Below are positions 38,566 to 51,200 of a DNA stretch of 64,000 nt, piece by piece (positions within the stretch are counted from its first letter, which is position 1; every line of letters starts with the position of its first letter). Made by a program: the position numbers and the translations under genes. The notes beneath the pieces are model-generated. The model saw only the letters and a list, made by a program, of their open reading frames with translations. It made no database searches and was not told the origin of the DNA. The DNA is taken from the NCBI RefSeq assembly GCF_000189635.1, contig NW_002476161.1, positions 235,270-299,269 on the forward strand, written 5' to 3'. Source of the stretch: Tetrahymena thermophila SB210 (taxonomy: Eukaryota; Ciliophora; Oligohymenophorea; Hymenostomatida; Tetrahymenidae).

Positions 38566-39028
38566 TCATATTTACATTTGCTGAAAGATTTTTACAGAAT
38601 TTGGCTGAGAAAGTCTTCGAAAAGTCTATTACTGCAGTTGCTCATATTCTGATACAAATAGAAAAGAAAAATAGTTAAATAACTATCAAGAATGAAAAAG
38701 TAATTATTACCTAAAAGCACGAGCTCATAGCTAACTCAGTATGTCAACCATACAAAATGCTTGGCTGAGCTTTGGAAATCTTAGTGATAAACTTTAAGAG
38801 CTTGATCAAATAAGAATTTCTCTGAGTAGAATTAGAAAATTAGTGAAACTAAATTGATGAATAAAATAAGCTGAAAGGAAAAGATAGTAAATAAAAACTG
38901 AAGGTGAATGATAAATTTCTATTCGTTTAATAGCATTTAATAATACTTTGTATTTTTAATTATTGGTTCGCCATACACTTAGTATCTGACTAAATTGGGC
39001 AAGCGATATTGGTCTAATTAAAATACAT
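38566..39028 (-). CDS. Small spliced gene with an in-frame UGA (possible readthrough, Sec or disabled gene)
   Basis: Three minus-strand exons, 39028-38947, 38821-38711 and 38648-38566, join in phase (82+111+83 nt) into 92 codons ending in TGA. Codon 56 (38738-38736) is also TGA, the normal stop. Text before it reads KKFLFDQALKVYHQDFQS and SAKHFVWLTY; text after it continues coherently as VSYELVLL|EYEQLQQQ, where the bar is a phase-1 intron with GTAATAATTA..TATCAG borders, then FRRLSQPNSVKIFQQM. So protein-like sequence lies on both sides. Options are a 55-residue protein with a chance extension, selenocysteine (no SECIS-like element seen by eye downstream), or a recent nonsense change such as CGA to TGA. 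Function unknown. An internal Met19 is an alternative start. Confidence 0.45.
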
Positions 39029-39790
39029 AGATTATTAAATTTACTTTGTCGAGTCAAAATAATTGATTGCGTAAATAGTAAGCTTTAAAAAAAATAAAAT
39101 TTAACTATAAATTTTTAGTGAAAGAAAATAGAAAAAAATATAAAATTATTTACTCAAATATTTCTGATAAATCTGGTAAGTAGATAATTATGAAATAAAG
39201 TTAATGAAATGATAATTTATTCACTTTCTAATTAATAATAAGAACAAAAACAATAGCACTACAAAACAATAATTATTGCAATATAATAAGTAACATTTAT
39301 AAATATATCCTTTCTTCATCATAATAATATAAAATATTTGTTTTAGAGATAGTTTTTTATATTATTTAATTGCATTGAAAGATATAATTTTATTTATTAT
39401 TTTTAAGAATATATACAAAAGGTATCTATCTTATTCATATTCAAATGGTTATAGTTATCTTTTCATTTATTATTTATTACCTTTATATGCAAAGTTTATT
39501 AATACTTTTACTTGCAAAAATTATCAATTAATGTCAGTATATATTCAGTTTGTAGCATTTATTTAAGCTCTTCTATTTTATTGATGACAGTTTAAAAAAA
39601 CATTAAAGTAGAAAAATTTAATCAGTATAGATATTAATTCTTCAACAAATATAATAGATAAATAGAAATTAATTAAAAAATCGTTTTTGTCATCTATTTT
39701 TTAAATGTTAATAAGAGTTTATTAATTAATATTATTTATTCATTAATAAGCAAAGTTTAATAATAATGCTTTTTATCTTGATAAAGTTTC
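39029..39790. other. AT-rich spacer, no gene seen
   Basis: Between the 5' end of the small UGA-containing gene and the 3' end of the kinase gene. Short frames here are A/T low complexity only. Confidence 0.55.
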
Positions 39791-42700
39791 TCATTGAGAT
39801 TTAGATAGCCATTAATGAGAAACAACTTCGTTAATAGATATGCGCTAGTCAGGGTTAGGATTGAGCATTTTTTCTAAGAGGTCTTTTAGCTCATGAACAC
39901 GAGAGTCATCAAACTAATTTGCATAATGCTCAAGAGTTATAAAAAACTTACTCCAAAATTATTCTCTGACTTTCTTTTCTGGATAATAAAAATATTTGAA
40001 GAGAGAATCATCCATAGAGCATTTTTATTAGTAGGGATATGTTTTAAATAAGCAAACAAACAGGGTCATCCCTAAAGCAAAAATGTCTGCTTTCTTTTCA
40101 TCAATTTAATCTATCCCATCCTTAGATAATTCGTTTTTGCTTGCACCATTCTAAACTAAAGTTTGATATTTTATTATTTCAGGGGAGAAATAATCACTTT
40201 ATCTAGATTTATAGCTAAATTAATCACATAGATGCATACAACATAGGTTGTCAGTAGGATTATCTGAGTTGGTTTAGTTTTCTTTGAAATTCTTTTGTTA
40301 AAGGTCACTCTCGTGCTTTTTATTAATTTCTTTATCTTGGTGCATTTAAGAGGAATCTTAATCAATGTCTTCTTTAGATTCCACGTTTTCATACACTTCT
40401 TAGAAGCTATTTTACTCATTTAATTCAGAGTCCTCGTCGCAATCTTAAGTAATTATTTCTTCACTCTCTTCTATTCTTTAGTTTTAAGCTTATTTGATGT
40501 TAATATTAGCATACAAATAATCAGGGAGATTATGCGGATAGCAATGTAAACAAGGTTTTATTTTTGATTCAGAGCAATTTTTACTTATGTTGATAAAAGA
40601 AGCAGAAGAACATGAAGAAGAGGAGGACTAAGAACGTGAATCAGATACTGTTTGCTTTGTCTTTTCTTTTGAGTTGGACTCAATTGTAGTAAATTCACAA
40701 TTTTCTTGGAAGTTATCAAATATTTAATTCGCTTCTAATTTAGCTGAAATATTCATTTAAACTTATTTAAAATCGGAAGCTTCTTCTTATTTTACTTGAT
40801 CTTCGCTAAATAGTTATAAGTTATTTTGAATTTAGAAAATTGGTTTTTATTTTAAACTTTAAGTCTAATCTAAATTTTCTGAGCTTGAGGTCAAATTATT
40901 ATTCAAAATATGTGAAATATTTTTTTATTTTAACTCTTCTTTATTATTTATTTTTTCTAGTTGCTATTATTGATTTGTGTTTAAGACATAATGAGCTAGA
41001 CCAAAATCTGCAAGTACAAAGTGATCTTTTGCTAATTTAAATATATTTTCAGGCTTTATGTCACAGTGGACTATACCCTTCTCTTCATGAATATATTGCA
41101 CGCTTGAAGATATTTACTACATCATGAGGCGTATTTCTTCTATGTTAGCAAATAGGGTAGATGAAGATAGATAGTAATCGTATAAATCACTCTAAGCTCT
41201 TGGATATATGATATAGCATCCTCCTTTTGTATTAGGATGATCATGAACATTTTTGATTAGTTACATTTGAATGGGTTTAAGGATAAACTCATGACTCAAG
41301 TTGCTCTAAAGAGTGTATTCATTATACAGATTGTAACAATTTTTGTCATGTTAGTTTTATTCATGATGAGTAATCTGCTTAATTACGAGAGTCTTTGGAT
41401 GATTTAAATAACCATTCAATGGTGATGTTGGTTAGTATTATGAATAGGCTGCACCACTACAATTTTTATCAATATACTTTTTCATTTGTTTTGGATTAAA
41501 AGAAGATGATGATATATTCATTTACACTTCTTTATTGTTATTTGAATTCTTTTGTTATTGCTTTATAGCATGGTTGTTATATGTTTAGCTGTTTGCTTTT
41601 TTAAGTTTTAAATCTGGTTGGTTTTTTGAATGTTAAAAAGAGATATTTTTTTATCTAAGTTAATCTTGTTATTATTGCTATGATTATTATTGCTTTTATT
41701 ATTACTAATTTTCAATATGATTATCAGTTTAGTATAAAAACTATTATTAGTGTTAGTTTTAAGGTGTTTCGTGTTGCAAAATATTTTAGTTTAATTCATT
41801 TTCTATTTATTACAAAAAATCATCATCATTGCAAGTGGAGAATGGTGAAAAAATATTTTTGTTTTATTAGTTGCTAAGTTTAGGAGTGGTTTACTGTGAA
41901 CTTTAATAAATTATTTAGGTAGATTAATTTTTATTGTTGCTGTTGTTATCATTGTTTGTTGGAATATTTTATATAAAATAGTTGTATGTAAAATTGGGAG
42001 GTATTTGATTTTCATAAATAGGGATTTGATTTAATAGGTTTGAAGATGTTTGTTAGTTAGATTTTTGCGGATGCATTTATTATTATAAATTAAGGTGATT
42101 TTATTTTTGCTATTATAAATGTTAGTAAATATACTGCTGTTGGTTTTAGGGGTAATAATTTAATTAGTTTTGTTGAGATAAATAAAAGTTATTTATTTGT
42201 TATTAATGTGTTTAAGAGTTTATAGTTGCTTACGGATTTTACCCGCAATTAGATTAATTTTATATAATTTGGTATTATTGTTATTAGAGGTGTTCATTAG
42301 TTTAGAAGAAAGGTCCGAAAGAATTTTAAGCAGCTTTGCATCCTTGATTTGGGCTCTGTAAATTTTGGATGGGTATAAGTTAAGGGGACACAAAAAACTA
42401 TGACTCGCTTTAGGGTTGGCTGCTATTCAAAGGCGATTATTAAGAATTAAATGAATCATCTTACTGGCAAAAATAAAATTATTACTATAATTAATGTTGA
42501 TGTTATTATTGTTATTATTATTGTTGTTGCTGTTAATGATAATTTAATTGTTGTTGTTGTTGTTGTGAAAATTAATGCTGTAAATAAATATTTTGTTTTT
42601 CTTAGATAAATTGTTATTAGAGTTATCTTGATTACGAATATTAAGCTGCTGAAGGAAAAGCTGCTGAGTTACTTTTTTAAAATTGGGGTATTTGATTTTT

Positions 42701-43324
42701 AATTGGGTACGTTTATGTGTACTTAATCTGATTATTATTACTATTGTTTTAATTACTTTTTTCGCATTTTTGAGTATTTGCGTCATGTTAAATAAGCTGA
42801 GGAGGAAGAACAAAAAGTGGGCATCCTCCATCTATCTGTTGTGGTATATATTAAGGAGTATTATTTACATAGTTATTTTATATATAAGGAGAGTTTGTAA
42901 AATAATTTGGATCTGTCTAAAGATTTTTACTGTTTGGCTTTAGGTTTTGGTTTTGGTTTGGTGGATAAATATCGCTTCTACTGTTTACCAAAAGAAGCGG
43001 ATGAAGATTTTAGTTGCTTTATAAATTATTTTTGTTGATTTGATTTGAATAATTGGAAGATTTGTTGAAATGAGATCCAGTTGAAGTGTTCATTGCGCTT
43101 AAATTATAATTGATAATGTTTTTTTAATAATCTCCACTATCGATGGAAAAGAAGTCGATTTCATTCTTTAAATCATCAAGCGAATCGTCAAAATAATTTA
43201 GATGTGCGCTCTATGTATGAAAGGGAGGGGAGTCTGGATCAAGAGTTAATATAGAGATTTATGAATTAGAGCCTTTGACTAAAGGTTAGAATACATATTA
43301 ATCCAATTATATGGAATCTCTCAT
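39791..43324 (-). CDS. Ser/Thr protein kinase with long Q/N-rich N-terminus and giant activation-segment insertion
   Basis: Single minus-strand exon of 1177 codons plus TGA from ATG 43324. Residues 1 to ~620 are Q/N/S-rich with polyglutamine runs encoded by mixed CAA, TAA and TAG. The kinase domain follows: the VAIK-like TLVIKQITHH, an N-lobe acidic residue in YNEYTLQSNL, the catalytic loop HCDIKPENIF (His753, Asp755, Lys757, Asn760) and DFG at 773-775. The APE equivalent SPE is at 1047-1049, so ~270 residues separate DFG from SPE instead of the usual 20-35. The insertion is acidic and Ser-rich and carries CLHC and CCMHLC clusters. The C-lobe has DIFALGMTLFVCLF and ends NPNPDQRISINEVVSHQWL. 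Key catalytic residues are present, so activity is likely. The Gly-rich loop is poor. Subfamily not assigned. Confidence 0.9.
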
Positions 43325-45152
43325 TAATTTTTCGTTTACTTTTTTTACTCCCTCTCTTACAAACAAAAAAAAAAAAATAATGATAATGATAAATTTGATT
43401 AGTAAATCTGTGTTATTTCAAAAGTTAATTTGATATTTTGCTTTGTTTAAAATATAAGTGCCACCGCGAATGAATGACTGAATCATTAATTTTTTTATTA
43501 TTTACAAAGAAAAATTCAATCTAAAAATAAATTGTTATGAAACTATTCCTTTTTTATTATTTAATTTCTTTACTAATTTAGGAATTAATATTCAATTTTT
43601 AGGTTAAGAAAAAATTTGTGATTTTTTGAAGTCAAATAAAGAAGTCATCTGTAATAATTTGACCAAATTTGTTAAATAAAAGTATTACTGTAGATATATT
43701 GATGAAATTTCAAAAATAAGTCGATTAAAACTGAAAAATTTTCTTCACTTCTACAAAATAAAAGCATCAAAAAAATAGATTATTTATAAATATCTTCATT
43801 ATTTACATAATAAACTCTAACTGTAAATTTAATCTCAGTTATGTTTGTTATCTGCATCATAAATCTTACTTAAGAAGCTCTTTAAAGTCTTTTTATGTTT
43901 ATTTTTAATATATCAAAAAATATTGTTTGTTTTCTCTACACTGAAAATTAAATAAATAAACAAACAAACAAACAAATAATCCCTTCTTATCTTAAAAATT
44001 ATTAATAAAAACTCCTAAAAATATAAAAACGAAAAATAAATTTACACAATTTTCAATGTGATTTTTATTTTTATTTTAAGTTAAAAAATAGTTTCGTATC
44101 ACTAAATCGTACTTCAAAATTTAAAGGATAGCAGGATTTAGTGATAAATTGAAAATATTTAAAAAATTCAAGAGAGAAATAAATAATTTTAAGAAAATAA
44201 ACAACAAATATTCCAAATATGAAATTTATTTAGTATATTTTAAATGAATTTTCTATTATTACTTCTAAAAATTTCAAATAATTAATTTAATTTATATTCT
44301 TCCTGATTGTACAGCGTTTTTAATAAAATATTTCTAAATTTTTTTGGAGCGGCAATCATTTTATGCATTATAAATAGAATAAATAATTAAGAGAAAGAAA
44401 TAATCTATTTAAATATCAAGTAAATCTATTCTATACTGTTAATTTTTATTTTCCAAATAATTAGAAAACAATAACATTTAAAAAAAAAAATTTGCTTACT
44501 CTGATTTAACGAATAAACTATAAACTAAAAATAAGCAATTATTAACATTCCGAGTTGAATTATTGAAACTAATTTACTTCTATTTTATTCTTGCTTTTAA
44601 ATACTACTATTTATGCCAAAGAAATATATCAATACCTAATACATTATATTATAATTTATTAAGAAGACTTTTATAATTTTGATAAAGTCAAATTATGACT
44701 AAGTTTTAAAATTCCTGAATTTTTGCTGTTGTTTTGCTAGCAATGCAAAGTTAACGCTCAAATTCAAATTAAAAAAATATGTTAATAATTAAATGCTTAG
44801 GAACAAAATAACTAACTATTATTTTCAACTTTCAAATTTATTTACTATTTTTAAAATTTAATCTATCTCCAACATACAAACACTCCTTAATTTAATATAT
44901 TCTCTTAAATATCTAGATATATCAGTCAATCAATAATATCAAATAATTTGTTTGGAAAATTTAGGATTATAATCAGTTTTACTAAAATAAGTAAAACCAG
45001 TGTTTTTTTCAAACTCTTTAGATTTTATTAATATCTTTGCATTTGTTATTATAACTAAAAAGACCAATACAATAATATTGTTTGATTGTTTCCTTTTTAG
45101 GCTTTTTCTTTTTTTATCAAAATTAAACAAATATCGAAATAGGTTGTTAGAA
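43325..45152. other. Intergenic region between divergent genes
   Basis: AT-rich 5' flank of the kinase (-) and of the RP-motif protein (+). A simple AAAC/AAAT repeat is at about 43951-43977. No coding frame is supportable. Confidence 0.55.
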
Positions 45153-47412
45153 ATGGATCATCATTTCCATCATATTTAATATTAGCAGAAATAGCAACAT
45201 AACATGAATGGCGATTTTAAAAAAAGGCCAAATACAGCCATTATTATGAAATAATTTTACAAGCCTGGAGAAAGACCTAAATCTTCTCTTTAGTAACACA
45301 AACTTTTAGAATGGAAATGTGAATGCGGTAGAAATTTTTTAGTTTTTTAATATAAATTAAATGCAAGATGCAATTTTTAACAATAGGTGAATAATTATAT
45401 GTCAATAAAGTTTTGAATTTAACTGTTCAGAGTGCGAAATTCAGCAAAGCGTTTCCAGGTAGGAAAATAGGATTACAAAATTCTAATTTAATTCAAAAAA
45501 TGAAAGGAAATGATTTGGAAAGCAAAATGAAATTTAAAGAAATGTCTGTAGGGAGTAAAATCAGTCCTTACGATATTTTAATGGAAAAATACAGCCAGCT
45601 AAAGTAATAAGAAGATCAATAAATCAATGTGATGAATTATACTAACAACTATTATGAATAATAACCTTATAAAAATAGTCAAAATTTTTAATAAAATGCA
45701 ATTCACTTCTAGCCAATTTAGAACTTCAATAACTACCAATAAGATTCATAGGGAAATGATGTAGTTGATTAAAATTATTAATATGAAAATAACAACATTT
45801 AGTCGAACTACAACTAATCTAATTTCTTTAATTAAGGTAATCCACTTATCATAAATAACCTAATTTAGCAAGAGGAGCAGTTTCAAGAAGAATAATTATA
45901 AGACGAATAGTAGAATTCTATAAATATAGATTCTTTTTAGAGACCTTAGTCAGCTAAAAATAATTTTCATTAATAAAATAAAGAACCTGAAAATGTATAT
46001 AATGTAAAAGAAGAAAACGAAGAATCTTTGTAAGCAGAAGAAAATAACAGTTCATAATAGATTTAAAATCACTCTTAAGAGCATAATTAAATAGAAGATT
46101 AGATAATCCTTGAATAATAATAATAATAAGATTTTTAAAGTTAGTAATAATAAAATCAGGAGGAATAATTATAATATGATTAATAGTTTTTGTAGCAATT
46201 AAAGATATAAAATGAAAATTAAATTGAGAAAGAAAATCTAAATATGAGTGGCTCTAATAGATCTATGTAATATATGTAATACTAATAAAATATTTTAGAT
46301 TAAAAACTAACAAATTAAGATTAAAGTATTGAAGAATATCCAGAACCTAATTAATTAGAAAAAATTGATTAAGTTAATTAATTTGAATAGTAAGAGAATT
46401 AAGTTATTAATGACTACTAAAAATAATAACATGAAAAAAGATAAATTTAATTAAATAAAAATAAGCAATCATTTGGTTAAAACACGGCTAATTAAAGATT
46501 CTTTTCAGCTGCAGCTGTAAGGAAGTAGAGTGCTAACAATTAAAATAAGCACAAGTTAAAAGAAGTGGAAACTCTGAATTAGCAATTCAATCAAATTCAT
46601 GACTTTAATTATTCTATTGATAATGTAAGTATTCTATCTGAAAAAAAGCCCAAGAGACCTTAAACAAGCAATCTTGCACGTCCAGTTAATATAAATTTAG
46701 ATATAAAGGAAGTTCTCACTCTTAAAAGAGTAGGTTCAGCATAAACTGTTAGAAATGAGCAATAACTTGCTTAAGGGAATCTTTCTAACTAATATAAAAA
46801 TAAATAAACAGGCTTGGCTCCTTATACCAGCAAAAATCAGTATTAAATGATCAACGGGCCTTTAGATGATGTACAGTTCTCTGATTATATATGTAATAAT
46901 GCTTTCCATAGACCTTCCAGTTAAATTAAGAATAGCTCCTTCTACACTTTATAATAGCGTACTAAGTTAATAACAGAATAATAATCTCCTTAAATACAAG
47001 GCCAAGCATAAAATGGAAATATCAAGGGACTGTTTTAGTAGCCTCTAATCAATGATGTAATATTTTACAAACCATCAAATAATTTTTGATAATTTATTTT
47101 TGTTTATAATAATAGTTAGGAAAATAGGTGAATATAAGATAGTTGAAGTAAATGAATAAAGCACAGTAATAATAAAATATAAAACTCTCGAGTAATAAAT
47201 ATTATGATAGATAGCATATTGATACTTAAACAGATGAATTAGATAATATTCATAGATTTTCTAATAATGTTAATAACCCTACACACTATCCATTTAAAGT
47301 AAAAAATCTAGTAAACTAGCAAAGCTCATAATTAAATTTACCCCTATTTAGCTAATCAGTAAAAAACATCAATTAAAGACCTCAAACAAGCTTGCCCTAC
47401 AAAAGAATCTGA
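45153..47412 (+). CDS. Q/N-rich protein with repeated RP-x-S/T motifs and a CxCG element
   Basis: Proposed exons 45153-45327, 45387-47056 and 47116-47412 (TTAG could also be skipped to 47128, same phase), giving 713 residues plus TGA. The N-terminus is MDHHFHHIQYQQ; a WKCECG element sits at the first splice site. A conserved-looking segment follows (VNKVLNLTVQSAKFSK, then ISPYDILMEKYSQL). Most of the rest is Q/N/E-rich and disordered. Basic proline motifs recur through the protein: RPNTA, RPKSS, RPQSAK, RPQTSNL, RPSSQ and a terminal RPQTSLPYKRI. Near residues 430-600 the sequence is less repetitive (ARPVNINLDIKEVLTLKRVG). The family is unrecognised; a cytoskeletal or scaffold role is conceivable but unproven. 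It was read only by treating hundreds of TAA/TAG as Gln. Confidence 0.75.
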
Positions 47413-48093
47413 AATTCAAAAAATAAATAAATAAATAATTAATTAGTATATCTATCATAAATTTATAATTTGATATCTATTGCAAAATATTTCTTAATCA
47501 TATTTTTTTGATTATAAAATATATCAGCTAAATTCACAAAATCTCTGATAATAAATTACATAAATGCTTACATATATAAAATATAATAAAATGTAAAAAT
47601 ATTTAGTTACAAATGAGTTGTTTTATACATAAATAAGGAGGATTAAAAAAATCAATTTGAGGTTTTACATTTTTTGTTTCTTATTTTCTTTAAATTTTTA
47701 AAATAATTTTTATTATAATACTCTATATTTATTACCTACTAAAAAACTAATTATCCTACTATTGCAATATTTGCTAATATAATTAAAAAATCAGCACAAA
47801 TAATAAACTATATAGGTATTACATATAATTAAAATAAATATTTAAAATTATCTTAAACATCCTTATATTTGTTTGGATATGCTAACAAGTTTATTGTTTA
47901 TATATTATATAAATGACAGATTATGTTCTTAAAATATACTTCAAGACTCTTTGAAACATAATACTACTGCAACTTCGTTTACCATATTGATTTTACAAAA
48001 ATATAAAACAAAATTATATTTAAAAATAATATATACATAAAAATTTATTATTCATTCTTTATTCTCTTATTTTTGATTAAATTTAATTTATAT

Positions 48094-48152
<59 letters not shown>

Positions 48153-48286
48153 CTACTTACTTACCTATTTACTTAATTTTTTATTTTTGTTAATAGTTTT
48201 ATGGAAAAATTCAAACATAACTCAAAAAGATTCATTGATTCTGTCTATATATTTAATTTCTTTAACAAATTTTTGATTCAGTTTTT
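47413..48286. other. Spacer between convergent genes
   Basis: AT-rich sequence between two 3' ends, including the TTTA microsatellite at 48091-48151. No gene seen. Confidence 0.6.
48091..48151. repeat. (TTTA)n microsatellite
   Basis: About 15 perfect copies of TTTA in the spacer downstream of the PP2C gene. It produces a spurious Leu/Phe/Ile/Tyr reading frame on the + strand. Confidence 0.95.
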
Positions 48287-51200
48287 TCAGCTTAAAAAGA
48301 TCAAAATACAAGTAATATCATCTACAACTTCGTCATTCTAAAATAAAATTTTTAATTAAGCTACAAAAATTATAATTCATTTTAGAAAAATTACTAATTT
48401 CCACTGGGTTGTTGACTCTTTTACTAATTTTTGGCATCCTTACTCAGTATCATCCAATTTATAATAAGGAATTACATGATTCATAACGTCTTCGTTACTT
48501 ATAAATTCCCAAACACCATCTGAAGCTAAAATAATAAATCTGTCGCTTTCTTAAATCTCAAAGGGTAGTACTTCTATAATAAAAATATGAAAAGATTTAG
48601 ATCAAATGAACTAATACATTTTATTAAATAAAATAGTTACCAGGCTCACAAGTGACACCTACCTATGAGGCTATAACATCTCCAAAAGAACGAGCCATAG
48701 CAAGTCCTGGTATATTTTCATCTCTTAACCAAACTCTATATGGCCCAAGAGGGTTATTATATTCATCGCGATATGTTTCTACTCTACCTCCTCTTTACAT
48801 TATACGTTTATATTCTTCAGGGTCATCTGGCTTATGGTCTCTTGATAAGGGTTTTAAATCCCAATTTTATTTATCGTATGAAGAGCATATAATAGCTCTT
48901 GAATCACCTGCATTTGCACTCCATATTTTATTTCCTAATAAATAAATAATATATATTAAAAATATAGGATTACGATTTAATAGTTTGTTTGTTACCTATA
49001 ATGAGAAGCAAGACACAAGTAGAACCACTAAAAGTGCAATCGATATTTGATTCTAACAATTCTTTGCTACACTATAAAAATGCTAAATTTAAAGAATTCT
49101 CAATGAAATCATTCTCTAAATTATTTATTTCTCTTGCAAGTGCCTCCTCTATTTTTTCTATTAAAATATTTTAAATTTAAATTATTTTCCAAAAAAAAAT
49201 GTGTTTGGTTAATTCAAATTATAAAGCTTCAAATAAATAAATTAATTTAGAATCAATAAATGTATTTGAAATCTAATTAATTACTAGGAAGTATTCTTCT
49301 GATGAAGGAAGAGCAGAGATGGCCATATACTCCATGACCATCGCAAACAGCAAAAATATATCTGTCCTATTTATTGTTTAGATTTGTGTAAATTATAAAG
49401 TTATCCTAGTTTGTTTTAGGACCATTATAATTACATCCTGCTTTTGTTTTATGCTAATATTTTCTTATTGGATTTTTATTTTGAGAAGTGTTGTCAAATT
49501 TTTTATTCAGAACATTTTATAAGGTCTACTTTTAAATTTGCTAATATTGCTATTGCTATGACTGCTACAAGGAAATAACTTAACCCTTCCTTTGTTGTTA
49601 ATCTGGAGTTTTTTAAAAATTAATTTAAAATTTATTTTAGTTTGTTTATGAATTTCTTTATGAGCTATTGTTTTCTTGTCCTTGCTAACTTTGATTATTT
49701 TCTGGTTCTGCTATATAATTATTCTTTTGCAATTTACTCTTACTTCCTTAAATGTCCTCGTTTGTGCTATCACTTTGTCTCGAAGAAGATTTATCATTTG
49801 CATTCTGGAAATTACTGCTGTTATTATTTGCTTAAGATGCTAACTTTGAGTTCATTAAGTTTTGATTTTCAAGGTATTCTTTTTAATCAGTTATTGGAAC
49901 TTTTTAAATTTTAATCAGACTATTATTGTTTAGCTTTAGCTTTATGGGAGTTTTATGCCTAAAATTTTAGTTATCAGGAATAGAATTAAAGTTTAAGTTA
50001 TATTCATAATTGTTTATTTACTATACAGGCTACTGTTATTGATGATATTATTACTATTATTATTGTTATTACTAAAATTATTGTTGTTGCTATTATTAAT
50101 ATTAATTTTATTATTGTTGTTATTTCTACTGTTATGCTTATTGATTGTTCATTTAATTAATAGTTGAATTGTTTGTGTATGAATATTAATTTTGTTTTAT
50201 GTTAGAGTTTGATTGTTATTTTTATTACTTTTGATTATTTTAGTTGATGTTCTCGTTTGTGTTTTAATTAGCCATATTATAGGCGTTGTTCATAGCAGAG
50301 TTGAAATCATTTTGCTAATAGCTACTGCTTATGGGTGTGTGAGTTTTTTTTGCGTTGGTTGGTTAATTTTGATTTGTACTCCTGATGTTACTGTTAGGTG
50401 TTTAGCTCCTCACTCTAAATTAATTTAATGTGCTTTACAACGTTTTTGCATCAATATGTTCATTTTCACTTTATATTTTAGCTGCGTTTAAGTTACTATA
50501 AATGGAGTCTACTGACATTCTCATTGGATCAGGAGTAATATTTTTCTTCTTACTGTTTTTCAAGTAATTTTTGAAATTTGCATCTACACTTTATGCAACT
50601 AAGTTTGATTTATTTTTCTAAATAAGTTATTTTTATTATTAATTTAAACCTACAATTTCGATTGTGTTTTGTTTTTCTTCGTTTAATTCATTGGTTTTTC
50701 CATTTCTATTTTCGTTAGCCTGTATTGTTGAAGATTATTTTTACTACTACAATTGTTTCTCTATTTGCATTTTAACTGGTAGAGATATTTAGAACGATTG
50801 CTTCAGAATATTTTAATGAGTTTAGCTATTGTTTTCGCCCTACCTATTATTATATTTAGATTACTAAAGTTGTTTATATATTGCTGATTAAGTTGGTCTT
50901 TTTTAATTATTTTATAAAGTATCTGCATTTAGCTGATGAGACATCATTTACTATTAAGCTTACTTTTAGTAACCATAGACTTTACCATTTTAATAATCAA
51001 TATTTTCAATATCAGTGATCATTTTCTACTAAATGTCATAAGTTTGAGAAATCTTATTCAAAATCTAAGAGCTTCCAACACTTTCATTTTACAAAGCACT
51101 AGCTTCTGTTTGCATGATAATATTTCCATTCTATATTTCATTATTTTTGCTTTTACTTATATTTTAATATTATTCCCTCTATGGCTAAGTTGATTAGCTT

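Noticed and set aside
42483-42943. Frames overlapping the Q-rich part of the kinase gene
   Set aside because: They arise from CAA/TAA repeat runs and translate into A/T-driven low complexity; the minus-strand frame with TAA/TAG as Gln is continuous with the kinase domain.
48073-48276. Leu/Phe/Ile/Tyr-repeat frame
   Set aside because: Translation of the TTTA microsatellite.
49642-51193. Plus-strand frames opposite the PP2C N-terminus
   Set aside because: They are antisense to the poly-Gln/Asn coding exon and look like artificial Leu/Phe/Ile/Val-rich proteins.
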